DNA from: 2-02-FULL-45-10 sp964478235
GTDB taxonomy: Bacteria > Patescibacteriota > Patescibacteriia > Magasanikbacterales > GWA2-37-8
NCBI GenBank assembly: GCA_964478235.1
Contig: CAYZGX010000001.1
Span: forward strand, 170,254-234,253
Direction of reading: 5' to 3'
DNA length: 64,000 bases
In this document: piece by piece, positions 44,144-51,929 of the stretch
Position numbering within the stretch: position 1 is the stretch's first letter
Layout: every line of letters begins with the position of its first letter
Position numbers and translations under genes: made by a program
Notes under the pieces: model-generated
Told to the model about the DNA's origin: nothing
The model's input: the letters and a program-made list of their open reading frames with translations, nothing else
Database searches by the model: none

Positions 44144-44923
44144 ATGTCTATTAGCGAAACAGTACAATCATTGCCAGAAGTTGTAGCTAAAAACTTTGCT
44201 TCGCTCGAAGCCAAGATTGGTGTTTCGTTTAAAAAACCGGAATACTTGGTACAGGCCTTTGTACATCGCTCATACCTCAACGAAAATCATGATTTTCCGT
44301 TGGGTCACAATGAGCGTTTAGAATTCTTAGGCGATGCTGTCCTCGAACTTGTCGTTACCGAATTCTTATTTGAAGAATACAGTAACCCCGAAGGCGAACT
44401 CACCAACTGGCGCGCTGCTCTCGTTAACGCCAAAATTCTTTCGAGCATTGCCTACGAAATTGATATGGAAGAATACCTCTTCCTCAGTCACGGCGAAGCC
44501 AAAGATGCTGGCACAAAAGCTCGCGACTATATTTTAGCCAATGCCATTGAAGCGCTTATTGGCTCAATCTATATTGACCAAGGCTATACCATGGCCAAAC
44601 AATTTATCACTCGCTGGATCTTGATTAAACTTCCGTATGTTCTCGAAAACGGTTTATGGATTGACGCCAAAAGTCGTTTCCAAGAATCTTCTCAGGAACT
44701 GCTCGGCATCACCCCAACCTACAAAGTACTCCACGAAGAAGGTCCGGACCACAACAAAATTTTCCAAGTCGGCGTCTTCTTGGACAAAGAATTAATCGCG
44801 AGTGGCTACGGCAGCAGCAAGCAAGAAGCACAAACCGAAGCCGCTGAAGCAGCGATTAAAGTAAAAACCTGGAAAGGCCCAAAAATTACTGTTTTGAAGC
44901 GTAATCCAGGAGATCCATTATAA
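44144..44923 (+). CDS. rnc: Ribonuclease III
   Basis: 259 residues cleaving double-stranded RNA, including rRNA precursors. The signature HNERLEFLGDAVLELVV (about residue 50) contains the catalytic Asp/Glu; a second acidic patch is NAIEALIGSIYID. The dsRNA-binding domain occupies the last ~75 residues (AKSRFQESSQELLG to EAQTEAAEAAIK). The gene starts 6 nt after nusB and ends 7 nt before a tRNA-Lys. Confidence 0.97.
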   Translation: MSISETVQSLPEVVAKNFASLEAKIGVSFKKPEYLVQAFVHRSYLNENHDFPLGHNERLEFLGDAVLELVVTEFLFEEYSNPEGELTNWRAALVNAKILSSIAYEIDMEEYLFLSHGEAKDAGTKARDYILANAIEALIGSIYIDQGYTMAKQFITRWILIKLPYVLENGLWIDAKSRFQESSQELLGITPTYKVLHEEGPDHNKIFQVGVFLDKELIASGYGSSKQEAQTEAAEAAIKVKTWKGPKITVLKRNPGDPL

Positions 44924-44930
44924 ACCACAC

Positions 44931-45006
44931 GGGTCGCTAGCTCAGCTGGTAGAGCAGATCCCTCTTAAGGATAAGGTCCTGGGTTCGACCCCCAGGCGAC
45001 CCACCA
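44931..45006 (+). tRNA. tRNA-Lys (anticodon CTT), CCA encoded
   Basis: Acceptor GGGTCGC/GCGACCC, D stem GCTC/GAGC, anticodon loop CTCTTAA (anticodon CTT), T arm CTGGG-TTCGACC-CCCAG, discriminator A and an encoded CCA end. The outermost anticodon-stem pair (27-43) is a G-A mismatch. It is the only one of the four tRNA genes here that encodes CCA. Confidence 0.95.
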
Positions 45007-45012
45007 ATAACA

Positions 45013-45045
45013 AAAACCACTTACTAACGAGTAAGTGGTTTTTTA
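45013..45045. terminator. Bidirectional terminator between two tRNA genes
   Basis: AAAACCACTTAC - TAACGA - GTAAGTGGTTTT with T-run on the right and A-run on the left. Confidence 0.9.
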
Positions 45046-45049
45046 TATG

Positions 45050-45121
45050 TGCTCCCAAAGGGAATCGAACCCCTATCTTCAGGTTCGAAGCCTGATATTC
45101 TATCCGTTGAACTATAGGAGC
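45050..45121 (-). tRNA. tRNA-Arg (anticodon TCG)
   Basis: Acceptor GCTCCTA with TGGGAGC (one G-T pair and one mismatch-tolerant end), anticodon stem TCAGG/CCTGA with loop CTTCGAA (anticodon TCG), T arm AGGGG-TTCGATT-CCCTT. Discriminator A; CCA not encoded. Confidence 0.94.
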
Positions 45122-45175
45122 GGACTAGACTCAACTGAGTGTAGCAGAAATAGTGTGTTTTATCAAGAGGTGGCC

Positions 45176-46075
45176 CTAAAATACAACCAAACTCTCAAAC
45201 ACGTCCTGAGCTGAAGATTTTTTTGTTATCACTTTATTCAGCGCGTACAAAAGTGGGAGTTTTTTCTTATCAATTCCTCGAACCAGACGCATAATTGCCG
45301 GCAAAGAACGAGTTCCTTCGCTTGATCCTTCACCGCTTGTTACCAATTTTTTTCCCACCTGATGATTGCGAGAAGAGCTACTAAAGCCGGTAGCTACCAA
45401 ATCTCCGAGCCCAGCTAGCCCCAAAACTACTTGAGGAGACATTTTTTTAAATTGAATAATACTATACATTTCACTAACCGCTTCAGCCACCAACAAACCT
45501 TTGCGGTTATTCCCCCACCCCAACCCTTCGGCAACACCCAATGTTAGAGCGAAGACATTTTTAAGAACACCGGCCAAAGCAACTGTTTCAGCTTCTTTGG
45601 AATGCAAAACTCGTAGTTTTGTACCGCTAAACAGCTTACTAACCACCTTATAAGCCGAACTACTCGGTATAGCAATAACTCCAGCACCACCAAGATCGCT
45701 CCGTAATTCTTCGGCAAGCATCGGACCACTAAGTAGTCCCGACGGCTGACCTCGGCGGAGTGTTTCTCGCATAATTGTCGTCACTGTTTTACCCGTTTTC
45801 TCTTCAATACCTTTAGCAATAGTGATGACCGGGGTGGATTTCTTAAGTAAAGGTGCGATAGCCAAAGAAGCTTCGCGCACCGCAAACGATGGAACGCACA
45901 AAAAGACCACCTGCGCGCAAGGAATAATTTCTTCTAATGATTTTTGGTTTGGTACTTTACCCAAAATTGCGTCCCAATACTCCACTTGCACCAAAGTATT
46001 CTGTTTGGAAATAAAAGCACCAATAATTTGCCCCATTGCTCCCGCTCCCATGCAGACAACAGTTGTTTGTTTCAT
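45176..46075 (-). CDS. gpsA: Glycerol-3-phosphate dehydrogenase [NAD(P)+]
   Basis: 299 residues. The Rossmann motif GAGAMGQIIGAF (about residue 10) is followed by VFLCVPSFAVREA, the family stretch TIAKGIEEKTGKTV, LSGPMLAEEL and the catalytic-lysine region GVLKNVFALTLG. It reduces dihydroxyacetone phosphate to sn-glycerol-3-phosphate for phospholipids. At 299 residues it is slightly short of the usual ~330. It is transcribed alone, upstream of tRNA-Arg on the same strand. Confidence 0.92.
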   Translation of the reverse strand: MKQTTVVCMGAGAMGQIIGAFISKQNTLVQVEYWDAILGKVPNQKSLEEIIPCAQVVFLCVPSFAVREASLAIAPLLKKSTPVITIAKGIEEKTGKTVTTIMRETLRRGQPSGLLSGPMLAEELRSDLGGAGVIAIPSSSAYKVVSKLFSGTKLRVLHSKEAETVALAGVLKNVFALTLGVAEGLGWGNNRKGLLVAEAVSEMYSIIQFKKMSPQVVLGLAGLGDLVATGFSSSSRNHQVGKKLVTSGEGSSEGTRSLPAIMRLVRGIDKKKLPLLYALNKVITKKSSAQDVFESLVVF

Positions 46076-46104
46076 ATCAATAGAAATAAATAATAGACAG
46101 GTTC

Positions 46105-46133
46105 AGTATAGCGAAAAAAAATGTTTTATACAA
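46105..46133 (-). promoter_or_regulatory. Promoter of gpsA
   Basis: Minus-strand TTGTAT (46133-46128), 17-nt spacer, TATACT (46110-46105), about 30 nt before the gpsA start. Confidence 0.65.
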
Positions 46134-46208
46134 AAATATTTTTTACCAAAAAAAAGTCGGCTGTGTATAACTTTACTTGCATCTATTTATTTATTTCGCA
46201 TTTAACCG

Positions 46209-46365
46209 TATAATACTCACAGGTCGAAGAAGTTTTTTTACAGCGATGCTTGTCTTGTAAAAAAATACTTCACAAAATTTTTTCTCGCGTTCGCGAGGTT
46301 AGAAAAAATATTTTTATCTCTACTCATTTTTTACGAGTAGGCAAAAGATTAAGGAGGTGGCAACT
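46209..46365 (+). promoter_or_regulatory. Promoter -10 and structured leader of the lysine-rich mini-gene
   Basis: TATAAT at 46209-46214 has no good -35. The ~145-nt leader contains a large hairpin (GAAG-TTTTTTT-AC with GTAAAAAAA-TA-CTTC, 46229-46271), a perfect CTCGCG-TT-CGCGAG (46284-46297) and TACTC/GAGTA (46321-46339). It ends in an unusually strong Shine-Dalgarno, AAGGAGG (46351-46357), 8 nt before the ATG. Most other genes here lack such a site. High expression with RNA-level control is inferred. Confidence 0.55.
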
Positions 46366-46455
46366 ATGGCAAAGAAGAAAAAAGCTAAGAAACCAGCTAA
46401 GCGTAAAGCTACCAAGAAAAAAGCTAAAAAAGGTGCTAAGAAAAAGAAACGCTAG
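46366..46455 (+). CDS. 29-residue lysine-rich histone-H1-like mini-protein
   Basis: Reads MAKKKKAKKPAKRKATKKKA and then KKGAKKKKR: about 60% lysine, with alanine, arginine, one proline and one threonine, and no acidic residue. Composition and the KKPAK/KRKA repeats resemble the C-terminal tails of histone H1 and bacterial H1-like proteins (Hc1, AlgP). A nucleoid, RNA or polyphosphate binding role is likely by charge alone. It has its own promoter, structured leader, strong ribosome-binding site and terminator, which argues that this very short frame is a real, well-expressed gene. Confidence 0.8.
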   Translation: MAKKKKAKKPAKRKATKKKAKKGAKKKKR

Positions 46456-46463
46456 TTGTTAGT

Positions 46464-46497
46464 AAAACCAATCGCCTCAAGCGATTGGTTTTTTTGT
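46464..46497. terminator. Bidirectional terminator between the mini-gene and the 15-gene operon
   Basis: AAAACCAATCGC - CTCAA - GCGATTGGTTTT followed by TTTTT on the plus strand; it also marks the likely end of the long minus-strand operon. Confidence 0.9.
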
Positions 46498-46509
46498 TAT
46501 TTTAGCCAA

Positions 46510-47778
46510 TTAAAGTAGCTCTTTGTGAACAGGATTATGGTACTCTCCACCTGATAAAACACGAACCTCTCCATACACACCGTCATATCCTGGTGTAACA
46601 CTCAATGTACCTTCACGCATGTTCTTAATGCCAAGCGCAATTTTTGTATATGGCGTATTTTTTTCAATCTCGGCAATCGAAGCATGAAGTAAAATAAAAA
46701 ACTCAGCGCCAAGTTTTGAAATAAGACTATCATATTCCTTGGCAACTCGTTTACTCGCCACACCAACCTCAAAACTCTCAGCAATAATTTCTCGAAGCGG
46801 TACAATATAGCGATGTGGAATAATTCTTTTGGCTTGAGTCGAATTTTGTCTATCAGCCAAAGCCTCTACCCGGTGCATCACCCCAATCGTAAGAGGTTTT
46901 TTACATTTTGGACACAGTAATTTTTCACGCTTTGCTTCTTCTGGGGTCAAACTAACTTTGCACGGACGATGTCCATCGTGGTGGTACATCCCCTCTTCAG
47001 GATAAAACTCAATCGTATACGCAAAACGATTTGTATCTTTTTCTTTTAAGATGCGGCGAATCTCGTCGTAAGTAATGACTGATTCTTTTTCAAACAAAAG
47101 AACATTAGCTTCGCGAGCTAACTTGTCGAGGCTGTGGGCATCAGAGTTGGAAATAAGAGTGATGCCATCAAGAGCGCTGAGACGCTGATTCATGGTAGGG
47201 TCACTAGACAGTCCTGTTTCAATCGCAAAAATCTCCGGGGTGTATTCCTCAAAACACGCTTCCAAGCTGTCATAACCCGATTTTGAGCCAAATACAGCAA
47301 ACCACGGGGTCCAAGCATGGGCTGGAATGACCATTATCCGCGGATCAATGCCAACCGCTATCGCCACTATCTCTTTAGCTGGGATACCCATAATCGGGCG
47401 ACCGTCAGAGCGAAGGTTGGCCCCTCTCGCTTCGAGCGCTTGGTTAAAAGCTTTAGCCGACGCCAAACTAGGAGCAAAAATAAGCAGATGAAGGCGACGG
47501 GTTTTGTCTTTGTGCTTATATACCACCGAAATTTCAGTGCCGATAATAAATCGAGTAGGGCTAGCTTTATTTTTCAAACAAAACAAACCACTCTCCCCAA
47601 CCTCTTCGAGCTCTCGCTCAATAGATGCAAACCACAACGGATGGGTAAAATCTCCCGTTGACACCACCTGAATACCTTTTCGCTCACAAGCCGCTGCAAT
47701 GTTTGGTAATTCCAGCTGTTTGGAACATGCTCGAGCATATTTAGAATGAATATGAAGGTCAACAATCGCTTCAATCAT
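46510..47778 (-). CDS. Endonuclease Q-like PHP-domain nuclease
   Basis: 422 residues. The PHP metal site is spread over DLHIHSKYARACSKQ, STGDFTHPLWF, GTEISVVYKHK, IPAHAWTPWFAVFG and SNSDAHSLDKL. A zinc element follows (CPKCKKP, with HHDGHRPC just before it) and a C-terminal region with IIPHRYIVPLREIIAE. This order matches endonuclease Q, which in Thermococcales and some bacteria cleaves 5' of deaminated bases (uracil, hypoxanthine). It is often annotated as an UvrD-like helicase or PHP phosphoesterase. It is the last gene of the 15-gene operon, 4 nt after the pseudouridine synthase. Confidence 0.85.
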   Translation of the reverse strand: MIEAIVDLHIHSKYARACSKQLELPNIAAACERKGIQVVSTGDFTHPLWFASIERELEEVGESGLFCLKNKASPTRFIIGTEISVVYKHKDKTRRLHLLIFAPSLASAKAFNQALEARGANLRSDGRPIMGIPAKEIVAIAVGIDPRIMVIPAHAWTPWFAVFGSKSGYDSLEACFEEYTPEIFAIETGLSSDPTMNQRLSALDGITLISNSDAHSLDKLAREANVLLFEKESVITYDEIRRILKEKDTNRFAYTIEFYPEEGMYHHDGHRPCKVSLTPEEAKREKLLCPKCKKPLTIGVMHRVEALADRQNSTQAKRIIPHRYIVPLREIIAESFEVGVASKRVAKEYDSLISKLGAEFFILLHASIAEIEKNTPYTKIALGIKNMREGTLSVTPGYDGVYGEVRVLSGGEYHNPVHKELL

Positions 47779-47782
47779 ACAG

Positions 47783-48451
47783 CTATGACAAAAACTGGCC
47801 CCAGGATTCTGGAATCGGAGTACTAGCCGTCACCCGCTCATCGGTGGTAGCAGTAGAAAAAGTCAAAGACGTAGCACATAGCGCCAACGATTTATCAGCG
47901 TTGGCTTCTGGAGCACCATATTTTACATCACCAACAATCGGACAGCCGATCGTCGACAGCTGAGCCCGAATTTGGTGCGATCGTCCAGTGCCCAACTGAA
48001 TTTTAAGAAGAGAAAAATGATTATTTTTTTTAACCACTTCGTAGTGCAAGTCGGCTCGTTGAAAATCTGGTTTTTCAACTGGAGAAATAAGCACTTTATT
48101 CTTATCTTCTTCTTTTTTAATATAATGAACGATAGTATCAGCCTGTTTTGGTGGGTGACCAACAACCAAAGCGTGATATATCTTTTCCACGGTATGCGCT
48201 CGAAACTGCTCTGACAAACGACCAGCTCCTTTAGAAGTTTTACCAAAAACAATCACCCCAGAAACAGGGCGATCGAGACGGTGCACTAAGCCAAGAAAAA
48301 CTTTTCCAAGTTTATGATATTTATTTTTGAGGTAATACTTCACTTCATCCATGAGCGTCGCGTCGCCGGTGTCGTCGCCTTGCACCAAAACACCAGCCGG
48401 TTTGTAAACAGCAATAGCATGGTTATCTTCGTACAATACCTGTAAATCCAT
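47783..48451 (-). CDS. RluA-family pseudouridine synthase
   Basis: 222 residues. The catalytic stretch is LVHRLDRPVSGVIVFGKT with Asp at about residue 57; YKPAGVLVQ and GRSHQIRAQL are further family marks. There is no N-terminal S4 domain. RluA/RluC/RluD-type enzymes isomerise uridines in 23S rRNA or tRNA; the site cannot be told from the sequence. It lies 3 nt downstream of a probable rRNA methyltransferase gene, so the pair probably acts on ribosomal RNA. Confidence 0.92.
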   Translation of the reverse strand: MDLQVLYEDNHAIAVYKPAGVLVQGDDTGDATLMDEVKYYLKNKYHKLGKVFLGLVHRLDRPVSGVIVFGKTSKGAGRLSEQFRAHTVEKIYHALVVGHPPKQADTIVHYIKKEEDKNKVLISPVEKPDFQRADLHYEVVKKNNHFSLLKIQLGTGRSHQIRAQLSTIGCPIVGDVKYGAPEANADKSLALCATSLTFSTATTDERVTASTPIPESWGQFLS

Positions 48452-48454
48452 AAA

Positions 48455-49357
48455 TTAGAGCGAACTCCAGCGTGCAAAAATACCACACGGCAACAAACGA
48501 TCACTTTTTGACTCTTGAATAGTGAGTTCCCCCACTTCAATCTCGCCACCAAGGCCTTCTACCACTTCAGCCAGGTTATTTTTATACGCCAAAGCTGAAT
48601 ACCCAGAGGCATAGCCATTAATGAGTACAAAAAGAGGTTTATCGGATAAGATTTTTTTACACAAATCTAACAATATTGGAAAGTGTTCTTCAATTTTCCA
48701 CACTTCGCCATTTGGACCATGTCCAAAAGCTGGCGGATCCATAATAATACCGTCATATTTCCGTCCACGCTTAATCTCGCGCTTCACAAATTCAACAGCA
48801 TCATCCAAAATCCAACGAATCGGCTTGGCGGCTAAATCCGAAGCAGTGGCATTGTCGCGCCCCCAGCCAATCGCCGTCTTTGAACCATCCACGTGGCACA
48901 CTTCAGCGCCAGCTTGAGCAGCAGCTAAGCTCGCCCCGCCAGTGTAGCCAAACAAATTTAACACCTGCACCGTTCGTCCGGATTTTTTAATCTTCTCTCG
49001 CATCCACTGCCAATTTTGAGCTTGCTCAGGGAATAAACCAGTGTGTTTAAATGGTGATAATTTGATGTACATGCGCAATCCTGCAAAAGCAATATCCCAG
49101 CGCTCTGGGACCACAAATCGAGTTTTCCAAGCAGTGTCTTTACCCGAAGCCAAACCGCCTTTGGTCATCGTTTTTTCACGATTAAAATAAGCGTCGGCTT
49201 TGTTCCAAGTCGCTTCTGGCAAACGTTTTTTCCACAAAGCTTGTGGATCAGGGCGAGTGATGATGATTTTTCCATAGCGCTCCATTTTTTCCCCGTCGCC
49301 ACTGTCTAGAAGTTCGTAATCGTCACTAGCTATCGTTGAAACAATTGAATAATCCAT
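48455..49357 (-). CDS. Class I SAM-dependent methyltransferase (RlmI/RlmK-like)
   Basis: 300 residues. The SAM site is VLNLFGYTGGASLAAAQAGA (about residue 140) with HVDGS at the end of the next strand. The catalytic motif is MDPPAFGHGP, the DPPxF form of 23S rRNA cytosine-C5 methyltransferases such as RlmI. The N-terminal PUA domain of RlmI is replaced by a ~90-residue region with ITRPDPQALWKK. The target RNA is inferred from motif and the neighbouring pseudouridine synthase. It starts 9 nt after the citryl-CoA lyase gene. Confidence 0.85.
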   Translation of the reverse strand: MDYSIVSTIASDDYELLDSGDGEKMERYGKIIITRPDPQALWKKRLPEATWNKADAYFNREKTMTKGGLASGKDTAWKTRFVVPERWDIAFAGLRMYIKLSPFKHTGLFPEQAQNWQWMREKIKKSGRTVQVLNLFGYTGGASLAAAQAGAEVCHVDGSKTAIGWGRDNATASDLAAKPIRWILDDAVEFVKREIKRGRKYDGIIMDPPAFGHGPNGEVWKIEEHFPILLDLCKKILSDKPLFVLINGYASGYSALAYKNNLAEVVEGLGGEIEVGELTIQESKSDRLLPCGIFARWSSL

Positions 49358-49365
49358 ACAAAAAA

Positions 49366-50091
49366 TTATTTTCCAGTATACTCTATTTCACTTTCATCTA
49401 ATCGTTTGAGGCCTTCACCGCTGATTGCTTGTTCATGGGCGTGAGCGACCAAGCCGGGTAGGCGCCCTACCAAGAAAAACCCTTTAGCTAGTTCGGCTGG
49501 ATACCCCATATCAAGAATAATCGCCGCCATCGCCCCATCGATATTGATCGGTAGTGGTTTAGAGGTTAACGATTGCAATTCTTTGCCAAAAGCTACTGCT
49601 AAAGCACAATGTTGTTTATAAAAACCGGTCTTTTTTGCCAAAGCCAAGAGTGTTTTAGCTCGCTCATCGACAGCCAGCACCTTGTGCCCATAGCCCGGTA
49701 CGCGAACCTTAGCATCTTTGAGTCGTTTTGCCAACCCTGCCAAGTCACGCTCGTGGATATACGCCTCAAAAAAATGCCCGGCACCCTCTATGGCCCCACC
49801 ATGAAGCTCGCCGAGAGCTTGGACCCCAGCCGAGACCGCAGTATGAAGGCTATTACCCGTTGAAGCCACCGTGCGAGCAACTGTCGCCGACGGAGCGCCG
49901 ACCCCATGATCAATTGCTGCCACAAACAACGCATTTAGCATTTTAGTTTGTTTAGCACTTGGCATTGATCCGGTCCACAAAAGAGCAATAACTTCAACAA
50001 AACTCTTTTGTTGAATAAGAGCTGTTAATTTTTTACCACGAATACGTTCCCCTTCTTCGGTAATCTGCGTCAAAGCTGTTTTCCATTGCAT
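49366..50091 (-). CDS. Citryl-CoA lyase subunit/domain of ATP-citrate lyase
   Basis: 241 residues of the citrate-synthase fold, the size of the C-terminal domain of ATP-citrate lyase rather than of citrate synthase (~430). The catalytic set is present: His97 in GELHGGAIEGAG, His136 in VPGYGHKV and Asp185 in INIDGAMAA, with the substrate loop AAIDHGVGAPSATVART. In ATP-citrate lyase this domain splits citryl-CoA into acetyl-CoA and oxaloacetate. The two citryl-CoA synthetase subunits lie upstream in the same operon. A free-standing citrate synthase is unlikely because the N-terminal third is absent. Confidence 0.88.
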   Translation of the reverse strand: MQWKTALTQITEEGERIRGKKLTALIQQKSFVEVIALLWTGSMPSAKQTKMLNALFVAAIDHGVGAPSATVARTVASTGNSLHTAVSAGVQALGELHGGAIEGAGHFFEAYIHERDLAGLAKRLKDAKVRVPGYGHKVLAVDERAKTLLALAKKTGFYKQHCALAVAFGKELQSLTSKPLPINIDGAMAAIILDMGYPAELAKGFFLVGRLPGLVAHAHEQAISGEGLKRLDESEIEYTGK

Positions 50092-50100
50092 ACAAATACA

Positions 50101-51045
50101 TTAATAATTATAGCGATCATTATAACGATCTCGACGAAACACCCATTTAAGGATCAAATATAGAACAACGATACTCAGCACTGCTGCTGCCACCCGTTTT
50201 GGCTCATTATTATCAGTAATCACGAGCCAGCCTCGTTTCATTCCTTCAAAATAAGGCGCCGCTACAGCTGTATACTCTTTAAACTTGTAGTACCAAGCCT
50301 CGCCTTGGGCAATCGCTGACTTTGTTTGATTATACGCTGAGGTAATCCTGCCGGCGGTTGTTGTGATGGTTGAGGCAACATCTTCGGCCCTATTTAACAG
50401 CTGACGGTTTTTATCCAACACTTCTTGGAAAGACGATTCGTCAGTTGTCGAAGTATTTTGCGGAGAAGCGGTGAGCATGGCCACAATTTTTTCACCCAAG
50501 ACTTGTGGAGATAATTTCTTTTTTGCTCCGTCATCTACAACTTCCAAAGCAACCGACCCCAAAACAACATTGGCAATAGCCCCCGATCCAGCTGAGCCAG
50601 CAGCGGCCACCTGATCAACCGTTACTGGAGTAGCTGTTTTTGCTCCCAAAGTGAGCGGCGAGCCAGTAGAGCGGACTGTTTGTTCCAATGGAACCGTTGA
50701 AGTAGCTCCAGACAGCGTTCGTGCCAGAAGCGATTCCAATCGAGCTTGGACAGCATGCTCTCCTGAACTCGGTTGCCAGACAGCTTTAAGCTGAACAGCC
50801 TGCTCTTTAGTCAAAGATGTAAAAGGGGTGGTGGTAATAAGCGTTTCATTGTCATAAAACCCCACCACACCATCAAGCAATGGATAGTCGTTATTAATAA
50901 CAACTGTATACAAAGTTATTGGTTGGGAAGCAGAAAAGGTTGTTGTCGAAAACCACAGACCAGTGCTTGGCACAAACCCAACAGTCGCCGCAGAAACGGC
51001 GTTTGGGAATAAAAATAAAGCTAATACTACGAGAATACTACGCAT
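50101..51045 (-). CDS. Secreted or surface-anchored protein with C-terminal membrane helix
   Basis: 314 residues from the ATG at 51045, which begins a signal peptide (MRSILVVLALFLFPNAVSA). The ORF is open further upstream but lacks sense there. Residues ~22-120 look like one Ig/CARDB-type beta domain (ITLYTVVINNDYPLLDGVV). A Ser/Thr/Ala-rich middle and a helical stretch follow, then a C-terminal membrane helix (VAAAVLSIVVLYLILKWVF) with a basic tail. Its start overlaps the end of the alpha-subunit gene by 8 nt, so translation is probably coupled. Why an envelope protein sits inside a citrate-lyase operon is unclear. Confidence 0.65.
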   Translation of the reverse strand: MRSILVVLALFLFPNAVSAATVGFVPSTGLWFSTTTFSASQPITLYTVVINNDYPLLDGVVGFYDNETLITTTPFTSLTKEQAVQLKAVWQPSSGEHAVQARLESLLARTLSGATSTVPLEQTVRSTGSPLTLGAKTATPVTVDQVAAAGSAGSGAIANVVLGSVALEVVDDGAKKKLSPQVLGEKIVAMLTASPQNTSTTDESSFQEVLDKNRQLLNRAEDVASTITTTAGRITSAYNQTKSAIAQGEAWYYKFKEYTAVAAPYFEGMKRGWLVITDNNEPKRVAAAVLSIVVLYLILKWVFRRDRYNDRYNY

Positions 51046-51928
51046 ACGGCTGTACCAATTGTACCAGGTCTTCATAGCGCTCGGCAATCATAACCCCAAC
51101 TGCATTCAAAGCTTTTTCTTTTTCCTCAGCCCCCTGCCCTTTAGCGACAATCGCTCCGGCGTGGCCAACATTCATCCCTTCTGGAAAAAGAGTAGCAAAT
51201 TTTCCACCGATATATATCGCGAGCGGCTTGGTAAATTCTTTTTTCTTAATCGCTTCAATAATTTCAAACTCATAACTTCCACCATGTTCACCAAAAATAG
51301 CTACGACTTTTGTCGCCGCATCTTTTTCAAATAGACGAAGTAAATCAGCGTAGGTGGTCCCCATAAGTAGATCGCCACCTACATGGACAGCAGCGCTCTG
51401 ACCCAAACCAGCTTGGCGCATTTGCCAAGACAACTCATTTGTCATGCCGCCAGAGCGAGAAATAACCCCCACACTTCCCGGCTGAAAAATCTTATCAACC
51501 AAAGGCCCGCCAACCACCCCGATTCTCCCCACACCCGGAACGATAAAACCAAGAGAACTCGGACCAATAATACGAATATTTTTTTCTTTAGCCGCAGCCA
51601 AACAATAGGCTGTGTCTTTAATTGGAATACGCTCTACAATAATATTAATCAATGGAATACCAGCTTCTACCGCCTCTAAAATAGCGGCTTTGGCAGCAAA
51701 CGGAGGCACGTAAATCGCTGTGGTATTCACTTCTGGAAAATTTTCCAGGGCTTCGGCAACAGAATTAAAAACAGGGCGACCTTCCACTTCTTGTCCACCT
51801 TTTTTAGGGGTCACACCACAGACCACTTGAGTATGGTATTCACTCATTGCTTTCACTGCTTTTTGCCCCTCTTTACCAGTGATACCCTGAATAAGAACTT
51901 TTGTTTTATCAGACAATAAAATACCCAT
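51038..51928 (-). CDS. Citryl-CoA synthetase alpha subunit (SucD-like part of ATP-citrate lyase)
   Basis: 296 residues. The CoA-binding Rossmann part has LIQGITGKEGQ; the phosphohistidine is His256 in NVGHAGAI. SVGVISRSGGMTNELSWQM and VAIFGEHGGSYEFEI follow the ATP-citrate lyase version of the fold more closely than SucD, as does its partner. In the complex, ATP phosphorylates this His and the phosphate passes to citrate to make citryl-CoA. It is encoded 2 nt after an unrecognised gene and overlaps the secreted protein gene. Succinyl-CoA synthetase alpha is the alternative, disfavoured by the beta subunit and the adjacent lyase. Confidence 0.85.
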   Translation of the reverse strand: MGILLSDKTKVLIQGITGKEGQKAVKAMSEYHTQVVCGVTPKKGGQEVEGRPVFNSVAEALENFPEVNTTAIYVPPFAAKAAILEAVEAGIPLINIIVERIPIKDTAYCLAAAKEKNIRIIGPSSLGFIVPGVGRIGVVGGPLVDKIFQPGSVGVISRSGGMTNELSWQMRQAGLGQSAAVHVGGDLLMGTTYADLLRLFEKDAATKVVAIFGEHGGSYEFEIIEAIKKKEFTKPLAIYIGGKFATLFPEGMNVGHAGAIVAKGQGAEEKEKALNAVGVMIAERYEDLVQLVQPYA

Positions 51929-51929
51929 A

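Noticed and set aside
46250..46462. 70-residue frame overlapping the lysine-rich mini-gene
   Set aside because: It covers the structured leader and the mini-gene in another frame; the strong ribosome-binding site serves the 29-residue frame instead.
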